Origin: an uncultured Collinsella sp.
GTDB taxonomy: Bacteria; Actinomycetota; Coriobacteriia; Coriobacteriales; Coriobacteriaceae
Direction: 5' to 3'
NCBI GenBank assembly: GCA_900752275.1
Contig: CAADUS010000154.1
Location: 1 to 5,702 of the forward strand
DNA: 5,702 nt
Positions within the stretch are counted from its first letter, which is position 1, and the number at the start of each line of letters is the position of its first letter. The translations under genes and the position numbers were made by a program. The notes below the pieces were generated by a model. The model had not been told where the DNA came from. It saw only the letters and a list, made by a program, of their open reading frames with translations, and ran no database searches. Of this stretch, positions 1 through 5,702 are shown piece after piece.

Positions 1-1222
1 CGACCGCTCGTATCACACGGCCGATTGGAACGGCCGCGAGTTCACCATCGTCGACACGGGCGGCATCGAGCCGCTCAAGAGCGATGACGTCTTTGCCACA
101 TCCATCCGTGACCAGGCCCTCGCCGCCGCCGAGGAAGCCGCCGTCATCCTGTTTGTGGTCGACGGCCGCACCGGCGTCACTGAGGAGGACGAGTCGGTCG
201 CCCGCATGCTCAAGCGCTGCGACAAGCCGGTCTTTCTACTGGTGAACAAGCTCGACAACCCCGATCGCGAGAACGACAACATCTGGGAGTTCTATTCGCT
301 CGGCATCGGCGAGCCCACGCCGCTCTCGGCCCTGCACGGCCACGGCACGGGCGACCTGCTCGACGACATCGTGGCCCTGTTGCCCGAGGAGGAGGACGAG
401 GTCGCCGACGCGTTCCCCGATGCGCTGAATGTGGCCATCATCGGCCGCCCCAACGCCGGTAAGTCCTCACTGTTCAACCGCATCCTGGGCGCCGACCGCT
501 CCATCGTGTCGAACATCGCCGGCACCACGCGCGACGCCATCGATACCGTCGTCGAGCGCAACGGCAAGCACTACCGCATGGTCGATACCGCGGGCATTCG
601 CAAGAAGAGCACCGTGTATGAGAACATTGAGTACTACTCCATGGTCCGCGGCCTGCGCGCCATCGACCGTGCCGACGTGGCGCTGCTCGTCGTCGACGCC
701 TCCGTGGGCGTCACCGAGCAGGATCAGAAGGTCATGGGCTTGGCCATCGAGCGCGGCTGCGCCATCGTGGTGCTGCTCAACAAGTGGGACCTGCTCGACG
801 ACGACCGCAAGCGCGAGGCCTGCATGGAGACCGTCGATCGCCGTCTGGGCGTCATGGCTCCCTGGGCCCAGTACCTGCGCATCTCTGCCCTCACGGGCCG
901 CAGCGTCGAGAAGATCTGGGCGATGGTCGACGCGGCCGAAAAGACGCGCTCGCAAAAGATCTCCACCTCGCGCCTCAACACGTTCCTCACCGACCTGCGC
1001 GAGTTTGGCCACACCGTGGTGGACGGCAAGCGCCGCCTGCGCATGCACTACGTGACCCAGACGGGCGTCAACCCGCCGACGTTCACGTTCTTCGTCAACC
1101 ACAGCGACCTGGTCAACGACACCTACCAGCGCTACGTGGAGAACCGTATGCGCTCGACCTTCGATTTTTCCGGCACGCCCATTCGACTCTTCTTTAGGAA
1201 GAAGGAGCAAAAGGATGCATAA
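1..1222 (+). CDS. der: Ribosome biogenesis GTPase Der (EngA), 5'-truncated by window edge
   Basis: Der is a tandem-domain GTPase that helps assemble the 50S ribosomal subunit. Reading from base 2, 406 residues are visible; about 35-40 N-terminal residues, including the first P-loop, lie outside the window. In the first G domain, DTGG (visible residues 18-21, G3), NKLD (82-85, G4) and SAL (G5) are present. An acidic linker (EEEDEVADAF) leads to the second G domain, which is complete: GRPNAGKSS (148-156, G1), AGTTRD (G2), DTAG (195-198, G3), NKWD (260-263, G4) and SAL (295-297, G5). A KH-like RNA-binding domain fills roughly residues 325-401, ending with the family-typical GTPIRLFFR followed by a basic tail. 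The paired G domains plus KH domain are diagnostic. The second P-loop has Ala where Val is usual, a mild change. The stop codon lies inside the start region of plsY (8-base overlap), so the two genes are almost certainly cotranscribed. Confidence 0.97.
   Translation, partial: DRSYHTADWNGREFTIVDTGGIEPLKSDDVFATSIRDQALAAAEEAAVILFVVDGRTGVTEEDESVARMLKRCDKPVFLLVNKLDNPDRENDNIWEFYSLGIGEPTPLSALHGHGTGDLLDDIVALLPEEEDEVADAFPDALNVAIIGRPNAGKSSLFNRILGADRSIVSNIAGTTRDAIDTVVERNGKHYRMVDTAGIRKKSTVYENIEYYSMVRGLRAIDRADVALLVVDASVGVTEQDQKVMGLAIERGCAIVVLLNKWDLLDDDRKREACMETVDRRLGVMAPWAQYLRISALTGRSVEKIWAMVDAAEKTRSQKISTSRLNTFLTDLREFGHTVVDGKRRLRMHYVTQTGVNPPTFTFFVNHSDLVNDTYQRYVENRMRSTFDFSGTPIRLFFRKKEQKDA
1202..1207 (+). 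promoter_or_regulatory. Shine-Dalgarno site for plsY, inside der
   Basis: AAGGAG lies 7 bases before the ATG at 1215 and falls within the last codons of der. It fixes the plsY start at the ATG that overlaps the der stop, rather than at any upstream in-frame codon. Confidence 0.8.
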
Positions 1223-1898
1223 TCCGATTCTGCTGACCGCCATCTGCGCCGTGGTCTCGTTCTTTATCGGAGCGATTCCGTTTGGCCTGATCCTGGGCCG
1301 CGTGTTCAACCACACCGACATTCGCAAGGCGGGCTCCGGCAACATCGGCACCACCAACGCCCTGCGCGTAGCCGGCCCCAAGGTGGCCGCGCTCACGCTG
1401 CTGCTCGACTGCCTTAAGGGCGCTATCTGCGTCCTTATCGCCCGTCCGCTCATCGCGGGCGTGGGCTATGGCTTCCCTGTGAGCATCATGGCGCCTGGAG
1501 CCCCCGGCGACTGGATGCTCGGCGTCATCTGCCTGGCTGCGGTATGGGGCCACATCTTCTCGCCCTACCTCAATTTCCATGGCGGCAAGGGTATCGCCGT
1601 GGGCCTGGGCGTCATCCTCGCCTGGTACTGGCCCATCGGACTTTCGCTGTTGGGCATGTTTATCGTGGCCGTCGCCATCACCAAGTTTGTGTCGGTGGGC
1701 TCGCTTGCCGCGGCCATCGGTCTTCCCATCGCCGTCTGCGCGGTCTTTCCGTACTGCAGCCTGGGTCTCAAATTTTGCATGGCGCTGATCGGCATCACCG
1801 TGGTGTGGGCCCATCGTGCGAACATCAAAAAGCTCATGACGGGCAAGGAGTCCAAGCTCTCGTTTACCAAGCGCGTGACCGTGCCCGACGATAAGTAG
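1215..1898 (+). CDS. plsY: Acyl-phosphate:glycerol-3-phosphate acyltransferase PlsY
   Basis: PlsY is an integral membrane enzyme that moves an acyl group from acyl-phosphate to the sn-1 position of glycerol 3-phosphate, giving lysophosphatidic acid, the first committed step of phospholipid synthesis in most bacteria. The 227-residue product is slightly longer than the usual ~200. It has several hydrophobic segments (about residues 3-30, 55-82, 100-112, 127-155, 160-182 and 186-199). The family motifs are clear: SGNIGTTNALR (41-51), the GGKG glycine motif in FHGGKGIAVG (121-130) preceded by H113, the VSVGSLAA segment (159-166), and the C-terminal HRANIKKLMTGKE (200-212). The start is set by AAGGAG 7 bases upstream and overlaps the der stop in ATGCATAA, which suggests translational coupling. 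gpsA, which makes its substrate, follows after 9 bases. The acyl-phosphate maker PlsX is not in this window. Confidence 0.96.
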   Translation: MHNPILLTAICAVVSFFIGAIPFGLILGRVFNHTDIRKAGSGNIGTTNALRVAGPKVAALTLLLDCLKGAICVLIARPLIAGVGYGFPVSIMAPGAPGDWMLGVICLAAVWGHIFSPYLNFHGGKGIAVGLGVILAWYWPIGLSLLGMFIVAVAITKFVSVGSLAAAIGLPIAVCAVFPYCSLGLKFCMALIGITVVWAHRANIKKLMTGKESKLSFTKRVTVPDDK

Positions 1899-1901
1899 GA
1901 G
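1897..1901 (+). promoter_or_regulatory. Shine-Dalgarno site for gpsA, overlapping plsY stop
   Basis: AGGAG, extended by a further AG, starts within the TAG stop codon of plsY and sits 6 bases before the gpsA ATG at 1908. The overlap of stop and ribosome-binding site suggests reinitiation by ribosomes finishing plsY. Confidence 0.75.
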
Positions 1902-1907
1902 AGAGTC

Positions 1908-2915
1908 ATGAATGTTGCGCTGATTGGCTCCGGCTCCTGGGGAACCGCCGTCGCCGGCCTTGCTGCCGCACGAGCCGAGCGCGTGATCATGTGGGCCCAT
2001 AGCGAGCAGACGGCCGCCGGCATCAATGGCGAGCACCGTAACCCCCGTTATCTGGTGGACTACGAGCTGCCCGGCAACGTCGTCGCCACGACGGACCTGA
2101 CGCAGGCGCTCGACGGCGCCGAGGCCGTCATCTTTGCCGTGCCCTCCACGCACCTGCGCAGCGTATGCCATCAGGCAGCACCCTTCATCGCCGCCTACAC
2201 CCCGGTGCTCTGCCTCACCAAGGGCATTGAGCCCGAGTCCGGCCTGCTCATGAGCGAGGTCATCGCCAGCGAGATCGGCAACGAGCGGCGCGTGGCGGCG
2301 CTCTCGGGACCCAACCATGCCGAGGAGATCTGCCGCGGCGGGCTTTCTGCCGCCGTCATCGCCAGTAAAGACCAGCAGGGGGGGGAGACCTTTAAGGACC
2401 TGCTTCTATCCACGGCCTTCCGCATCTACCTGTCGCAGGACATGACCGGCGTCGAGGTATGCGGCGCCATGAAAAACGTCATCGCCATCGTGTGCGGCAT
2501 CTCCGCCGGTACCGGTGCGGGCGACAACACACTCGCCCTTATCATGACGCGCGGCCTGGCCGAGATCAGCCGACTGGTGCATGCCCGCGGCGGGCAGGCC
2601 ATGACTTGCATGGGCCTTGCCGGCATGGGTGACCTCATTGCCACCTGCACCTCCGAGCATTCGCGCAACCGCACCTTTGGCTACGAGTTTGCCCACGGCG
2701 TGTCGCTCGACGAGTACCAGGCACGCACGCACATGGTGGTCGAGGGCGCCGTTGCGGCCCGCAGCGTCAGCGAGCTCGCCCGTTCACTGGGCGTAGACAT
2801 TCCGCTCACCTTTGCCGTGGAGCAAACGCTCTACAACGGTGTTACTTTGGATAGGGCGCTCGAAATTCTCACCGACCGCGTCCCATCGCAAGAGTTCTAC
2901 GGACTCACCGACTAG
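1908..2915 (+). CDS. gpsA: NAD(P)-dependent glycerol-3-phosphate dehydrogenase GpsA
   Basis: GpsA is a cytosolic enzyme that reduces dihydroxyacetone phosphate to sn-glycerol 3-phosphate with NAD(P)H, supplying the backbone for phospholipids; the neighbouring PlsY uses it directly. The protein has 335 residues, normal for the family. The N-terminal Rossmann fold opens with GSGSWGTA (7-14), followed by NPRYL (45-49), FAVPSTHLRSV (76-86) and the active-site segment LTKGIE (103-108, with K105). LSGPNHAEE (132-140) follows. The C-terminal helical domain carries GAMKN with the catalytic lysine K189, TRGLAE (214-219), GLAGMGDL (236-243), SRNRTFG (252-258) and VVEG (277-280). Unusual points are a run of eight G bases at 2378-2385, coding for Gln-Gly-Gly-Glu, and a Cys at 185 where the family normally has Gly just before GA-x-KN. 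Seven cysteines in all is somewhat many. The start is fixed by AGGAG overlapping the plsY stop. Confidence 0.97.
   Translation: MNVALIGSGSWGTAVAGLAAARAERVIMWAHSEQTAAGINGEHRNPRYLVDYELPGNVVATTDLTQALDGAEAVIFAVPSTHLRSVCHQAAPFIAAYTPVLCLTKGIEPESGLLMSEVIASEIGNERRVAALSGPNHAEEICRGGLSAAVIASKDQQGGETFKDLLLSTAFRIYLSQDMTGVEVCGAMKNVIAIVCGISAGTGAGDNTLALIMTRGLAEISRLVHARGGQAMTCMGLAGMGDLIATCTSEHSRNRTFGYEFAHGVSLDEYQARTHMVVEGAVAARSVSELARSLGVDIPLTFAVEQTLYNGVTLDRALEILTDRVPSQEFYGLTD
2378..2385 (+). repeat. Eight-base poly-G tract inside gpsA
   Basis: Eight consecutive G bases span the end of a Gln codon, two GGG glycine codons and the first base of a Glu codon (GpsA residues 157-160). GGG is rarely used for Gly in the surrounding genes, which strongly prefer GGC. 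Such a run is prone to slippage, and a gain or loss of one base would truncate GpsA. In this window the frame is intact. Confidence 0.9.
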
Positions 2916-2933
2916 TGCAGAAAGGCTACTACC

Positions 2934-3605
2934 ATGGGTTCCATTAAAATCGCTCCGTCCATCCTTTCGGCCGATATGGCCAACCTTAAGGGCGACCTCG
3001 ACAAGATCGCCGGTGCCGACTTTGTGCACTTCGATGTCATGGACGGTCACTTTACCGGCAACCTCACCTTTGGCGTCGATATCCTCAAGGCCGTCAAGCG
3101 CTCCACCGACGTGCCGGTCGACGCGCACCTCATGGTGTCGAACCCCGACGAGACCGTCGATTGGTATGCCGACGCCGGTGCCGATATGATCACCGTTCAC
3201 TACGAGGCCTCCACGCACCTGCACCGCACGCTCACCCATCTGCAGCAGCGCGGCGTCAAGGCCGGTGTGGTGCTCAACCCCGCCACGCCCGTCTGCGTGC
3301 TCGAGAGCATCATCGACGTTGTCGACATGGTACTGCTCATGAGCGTGAACCCCGGCTTTGGCGGCCAGAGCTTTATCCCCGGTACCATCGCCAAACTGCA
3401 CGAGCTCAAGGCCATGTGCGAGCGTCACGGCGTTTCGCCCCTCATCGAGGTCGACGGCGGCATTTCTTCCAAGAACATTGCCGAGGTCGTCAAGGCCGGC
3501 GCCAACGTCCTCGTGGCCGGCTCCGCTGTATTTAAGTCCGAAGATCCCGCCGCCGAAGTTGCGCTGCTGCAGAAGCTGGGCAACGAGGCCGCACAGGAGG
3601 CATAA
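2934..3605 (+). CDS. rpe: Ribulose-phosphate 3-epimerase Rpe
   Basis: Rpe is a cytosolic (beta/alpha)8-barrel metalloenzyme that interconverts D-ribulose 5-phosphate and D-xylulose 5-phosphate in the pentose phosphate pathway. The 223-residue product is of normal length. It starts with the family signature IAPSILSADMANL (6-18; S9 near the active site). Metal-ligand and catalytic positions by family comparison are H32 and D34 in HFDVMDGHF, H65 in DAHLMV, and D174 in EVDGGI. The methionine positions M36, M67 and M136 and the loop NPGFGGQSF (139-147) are present, as is the phosphate-binding end VAGSAVF (194-200). The loop after DGHF reads TGNLTFG, where VPNLTFG or a close form is usual. The ATG lies 18 bases after the gpsA stop, with AAAGG at 2921-2925 as a moderate ribosome-binding site 8 bases upstream. 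Its place in the operon looks like housekeeping co-expression, with no direct metabolic link to its immediate neighbours. Confidence 0.97.
   Translation: MGSIKIAPSILSADMANLKGDLDKIAGADFVHFDVMDGHFTGNLTFGVDILKAVKRSTDVPVDAHLMVSNPDETVDWYADAGADMITVHYEASTHLHRTLTHLQQRGVKAGVVLNPATPVCVLESIIDVVDMVLLMSVNPGFGGQSFIPGTIAKLHELKAMCERHGVSPLIEVDGGISSKNIAEVVKAGANVLVAGSAVFKSEDPAAEVALLQKLGNEAAQEA
3595..3600 (+). promoter_or_regulatory. Shine-Dalgarno site for the cysteine desulfurase gene, inside rpe
   Basis: AGGAGG, a full consensus ribosome-binding site, lies within the last codons of rpe, 11 bases before the ATG at 3612. The spacing is a little long, but no better start is near. It supports the chosen start and coupling to rpe translation. 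Confidence 0.7.
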
Positions 3606-3611
3606 ACCCTT

Positions 3612-4790
3612 ATGACCGCAGGTCAAAACCGCATACCCGTGAATCTTGACTATGCCGCCTCGACGCCCATGCGCGCCGAGGCGCTCCTTGCGCAGCGCGA
3701 GTACGACGACAGCGAGCTTGCCGGCGTCAACCCCAACTCGCTGCATTCGCTCGGCCGCAAGGCCGCTGCGCGCCTGGAAGTGGCGCGTCGCGAGATCGCC
3801 CGCAGCTTTGGCGCGCGCGTCCGCCCGTCCGAGATTATCTTGACCAATGGCGGCACCGAGGCAAACCAGCTGGCGCTCCTCGGACTTGCCGAGGGCGCCC
3901 GTCAGCACGACCGCAAGCGCAACCGCGTGATCGTATCTGCCATCGAGCACGATTCGATTCTGGACAACCTGCCGCTGCTGCGTGCAGCCGGCTTTACCGT
4001 CGATCTGGTGCAGCCCTGCCGTGCAGGCTACATCGAGCCTGCCGTGCTGAGCGACTTGCTTGGCGACGACGTCGCGCTCGTGAGCATCATGGCCGCCAAT
4101 AACGAGACCGGCGTGGTGCAGCCCATCCGCGAGCTGGCCGCCGCGGCGCATACCGTGGGCGCCCTGTTCCACACCGATGCCATCCAGGGCTACTTGCATA
4201 TTCCGCTCGATGTCACCGAGCTGGGCGTCGATGCCATGACCGTTGCCGCACACAAGATCGGCGGCCCTGTGGCATCCGGCGCGCTCTACCTTAAGAACCG
4301 CACGCCGCTGCGCCCCCGCATCTTTGGCGGCGGTCAGGAAGCCGGACGACGTGCCGGCACACAGGACCTGCGCACGCAGCTCGCCTTTGCCGCTGCCGCC
4401 CGCACGCTGACGCCCCATGTGGCCGAGGAGCACGAGAAGCTGCAAGCCCTTTCCGACAAGCTCTACGCCACGCTTACGGCCCATCCGCGCATTCACGCCA
4501 CCATGGGCGACTATGCGCATGCCGACCGTCTGCCCGGCATGGTATCGATCTACATTGACGGCATGGACTCCGAGGAGCTTATCATCAAGCTCGACGCCGC
4601 CGGTTTTGAAGTGTCGGCAGGTTCGGCATGCTCGAGCGGCAGCATGGACCCCAGCCACGTTTTGAGCGCGATGGGCATCGGTCGCGAGCAGGCGCTGGGC
4701 GCACTGCGCATCTCCTTCGATGACCGCGTGAACCCTGCCGACCTGGATGAGTTCGCCCAAACGCTGCTCTCGATCGTAGGTGCCGCATGA
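3612..4790 (+). CDS. Cysteine desulfurase, group I (NifS/IscS type)
   Basis: This is a PLP-dependent enzyme that removes sulfur from L-cysteine as an enzyme-bound persulfide, leaving alanine; the sulfur goes to Fe-S cluster assembly or tRNA thiolation. The 392-residue protein shows the fold-type I aminotransferase pattern: LDYAASTP (12-19), NPNSLH (40-45), TNGGTEANQLAL (78-89), the PLP-stacking H113 in IEHDS, ANNETG (162-167), D189 and Q192 in HTDAIQG, and the PLP-binding lysine K215 in AHKIGGP. GGGQEAGRRAGT (239-250) follows. The catalytic cysteine is C340 in SAGSACSSG, which with the segment after it marks group I rather than SufS-type group II. After ALRIS the protein reads FDDRVNPADL, where a form of LGRFTTEE is common. 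No scaffold (IscU/NifU), SufBCD or MnmA is in view, so NifS versus IscS naming and the sulfur acceptor are undecided; I give no gene symbol. The 3' end overlaps the Nif3 gene by four bases (ATGA). Confidence 0.93.
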   Translation: MTAGQNRIPVNLDYAASTPMRAEALLAQREYDDSELAGVNPNSLHSLGRKAAARLEVARREIARSFGARVRPSEIILTNGGTEANQLALLGLAEGARQHDRKRNRVIVSAIEHDSILDNLPLLRAAGFTVDLVQPCRAGYIEPAVLSDLLGDDVALVSIMAANNETGVVQPIRELAAAAHTVGALFHTDAIQGYLHIPLDVTELGVDAMTVAAHKIGGPVASGALYLKNRTPLRPRIFGGGQEAGRRAGTQDLRTQLAFAAAARTLTPHVAEEHEKLQALSDKLYATLTAHPRIHATMGDYAHADRLPGMVSIYIDGMDSEELIIKLDAAGFEVSAGSACSSGSMDPSHVLSAMGIGREQALGALRISFDDRVNPADLDEFAQTLLSIVGAA

Positions 4791-5596
4791 TCGTCGCCGA
4801 GCTTGAACGTGCCCTGCTGGCGCGCTACCCCAAGGCGTACGCCGAGGGCTGGGATCATGTTGGGCTATCTGTGGGAGACCCTGCTGCCAAGATCACCGGT
4901 GTTGCCTGCGCACTCGACGCGACCGAGGCCAACGTGCATCGCGCTCTCGAGGCCGGCGCTAACGTGCTGCTGACGCATCATCCCGTCTACATCAAGGCAC
5001 CCGAGGCATTTTGCCCGGCCGATTCCGCGCGCCCCCAGTGCAGCGCTGCGCTGTACGAGGCGGCCCGCAGCGGGGTGAGCATCATCTCGCTCCACACCAA
5101 CCTGGACCGCTCGCACGAGGCGCGTATCTACCTAAGTAAGCTGTTGGACGCCGCGCCCGCAAGCTCGCTGGAGCACGTGGACGACCCCGAGGCCTGCGGC
5201 CTTGGCGCCTTGACGACACTCGACGAGCCCTGCAACCTGCGCGACCTTGCCGCCCGTGCCGCCACGGCCTTTGGCAGCGACCCGCGCGTATGGGGCGAAG
5301 CCGAGCACCCGTGCCGCACCGTCGCAATTTTAGGCGGCTCCCTGGGCGACTTTGGTGAGTTTGCCATCGCCGCGGGCGCAGATGTTATTGTGACCGGAGA
5401 GGCCGGCTACCACGTTGCGCAGGACCTTGCCTTGCGCGGGTTGCCGGTGATCTTGCTCGGCCACGACCGCTCCGAGGAGCCGTTCGTTGATATATTGATG
5501 AACTCTGCAGTTGATGCCGGGGTCGACCCCCGTCATGCGATTAAAATACTGAACCCTTGCCAATGGTGGACTGTGACAAAAGGAGAGAACTTATGA
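4787..5596 (+). CDS. Nif3-like dinuclear metal centre protein (YbgI/YqfO family)
   Basis: Nif3-family proteins are widespread, form toroidal hexamers and bind two metal ions per subunit. Their reaction is not settled; the frequent label 'GTP cyclohydrolase 1 type 2' is homology-based and should not be taken as function. The 269-residue product is close to the compact E. coli YbgI form and lacks the inserted PII-like domain found in longer homologues such as YqfO. Conserved features are WDHVGL (22-27), THHP with metal ligands H64 and H65 (63-66), HTNLD with H103 and D107, GGSLGDF (183-189), TGEAGYH (203-209), and the C-terminal ligand pair H226 and E230 in GHDRSEEP. All expected metal ligands are therefore present. 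The start codon overlaps the desulfurase stop (ATGA) with only a weak GTAGG-like site upstream, so translation probably depends on coupling. The last ~100 bases are noticeably richer in A and T than the rest of the window. Confidence 0.93.
   Translation: MIVAELERALLARYPKAYAEGWDHVGLSVGDPAAKITGVACALDATEANVHRALEAGANVLLTHHPVYIKAPEAFCPADSARPQCSAALYEAARSGVSIISLHTNLDRSHEARIYLSKLLDAAPASSLEHVDDPEACGLGALTTLDEPCNLRDLAARAATAFGSDPRVWGEAEHPCRTVAILGGSLGDFGEFAIAAGADVIVTGEAGYHVAQDLALRGLPVILLGHDRSEEPFVDILMNSAVDAGVDPRHAIKILNPCQWWTVTKGENL
5519..5530. repeat. Perfect 12-base palindrome near the 3' end of the Nif3-family gene
   Basis: GGGGTCGACCCC is a perfect inverted repeat, and a slightly shifted pairing gives a CGGGG/CCCCG stem with a 5-base loop (5518-5532). 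It codes for part of AGVDPRH. No T tract follows, so it does not look like an intrinsic terminator. It may simply be coding sequence. Confidence 0.6.
5581..5585 (+). promoter_or_regulatory. Shine-Dalgarno site for the zinc-ribbon gene, inside the Nif3-family gene
   Basis: AGGAG, preceded by three more A bases, lies 7 bases before the ATG at 5593. It is strong and well spaced, unlike the weak site of the preceding gene, and it fixes the start at the ATG overlapping the Nif3 stop. Confidence 0.8.
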
Positions 5597-5702
5597 GCGC
5601 CGGCGCTACGCTACTCAAGCTGCAACAGATCGATTTGGAGCTCGCCCGCAACAAGAGCGAACTTGCCAATATGCCGGAGCTCAAGGAGCTCGCTTCCAAG
5701 CG
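5593..5702 (+). CDS. Putative coiled-coil/C4 zinc-ribbon protein, 3'-truncated by window edge
   Basis: Only the first 36 residues are visible, and the frame is open to the window end. The start is supported by AGGAG 7 bases upstream and by an ATGA overlap with the Nif3 gene stop. The segment LLKLQQIDLELARNKSELAN (7-26) is a charged, heptad-like helix, followed by MPELKEL. This matches my memory of the start of the zf-RING_7/DUF164 family, in which a long N-terminal coiled coil precedes a small C-terminal four-cysteine zinc ribbon; family members often lie directly after Nif3 genes in actinobacteria. The zinc ribbon itself is outside the window, so the call rests on the helix pattern and the neighbour. 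Related proteins include HP0958 of Helicobacter and CdsZ of Chlamydia, but the role in a Gram-positive is unknown. Any other protein opening with a coiled coil is possible. Confidence 0.65.
   Translation, partial: MSAGATLLKLQQIDLELARNKSELANMPELKELASK

Noticed and set aside
429..1055. A 208-codon plus-strand frame inside der
   Set aside because: It is out of frame with the clear second G domain of Der, and its product is Ser/Ala/Pro/Arg-rich nonsense typical of a shifted GC-rich frame.
467..1453. A 328-codon minus-strand open frame opposite der and plsY
   Set aside because: Same reasoning: antisense to conserved GTPase motifs, with no plausible protein features of its own.
1194..2318. A 374-codon minus-strand open frame opposite plsY and gpsA
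   Set aside because: It is opposite two certain genes, is rich in His, Asp, Gly and Arg, and has no domain. It is a shadow produced by codon bias.
2916..2933. Possible promoter or terminator in the gpsA-rpe gap
   Set aside because: The gap is only 18 bases and holds a ribosome-binding site; there is no stem-loop with a T tract and no convincing -10/-35 pair.
2784..4760. A 658-codon open frame on the minus strand opposite rpe and the desulfurase gene
   Set aside because: It lies wholly opposite genes with clear family motifs, its protein is Gly/Val/His/Ala-rich low-complexity sequence with no recognisable domain, and strong C/G third-position bias naturally removes stops from the antisense frame.
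5518..5532. Intrinsic terminator from the CGGGG/CCCCG hairpin
   Set aside because: The hairpin lies inside coding sequence, more than 60 bases before the stop, and no T-rich run follows it.
4787..5596. GTP cyclohydrolase I type 2 function for the Nif3-family protein
   Set aside because: That label comes from distant annotation transfer. The sequence shows Nif3-family metal ligands but nothing that demonstrates cyclohydrolase activity, and no folate genes are nearby.

Overview
The window is a compact, single-direction stretch of core bacterial genes on the + strand with no gap longer than 18 bases. It reads as part of one long operon: der (3' part), plsY, gpsA, rpe, a cysteine desulfurase gene, a Nif3-family gene, and the first 36 codons of a gene resembling the coiled-coil/C4 zinc-ribbon family. 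The DNA is GC-rich by eye, with strong preference for C or G at third codon positions and good AGGAG-type Shine-Dalgarno sites. The gene content, order and protein flavour fit a high-GC Gram-positive anaerobe, most likely a Coriobacteriia member such as Collinsella. That placement is inferred from general resemblance and no database was searched.

Layout. Bases 1-1222 hold the ribosome-assembly GTPase Der, cut at its N-terminus by the window edge. Bases 1215-2915 hold the two genes of the G3P branch of lipid synthesis: PlsY (acyl-phosphate:G3P acyltransferase) overlaps der by 8 bases, and GpsA (G3P dehydrogenase) follows after 9 bases. Bases 2934-3605 hold Rpe, the pentose-phosphate epimerase. 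Bases 3612-5702 hold a tightly coupled trio: a group I (NifS/IscS-type) cysteine desulfurase, a Nif3-like dinuclear metal protein and the putative zinc-ribbon protein. Each pair in the trio shares a 4-base ATGA stop/start overlap.

How the genes work together. GpsA makes sn-glycerol 3-phosphate, which PlsY acylates as the first step of phospholipid synthesis, so this pair is directly linked in metabolism. Der and Rpe are housekeeping functions carried along with it. The last three genes share a sulfur/metal theme, but only the desulfurase has a well-established reaction. A joint role is a hypothesis based on translational coupling.

I saw no terminator, RNA gene, mobile element, CRISPR array or convincing promoter. 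The window is mostly ordinary. The points most worth a second look are an 8-base G run inside gpsA, the coupled desulfurase-Nif3-zinc-ribbon cassette, and a few residue changes in conserved loops of Rpe, GpsA and the desulfurase.
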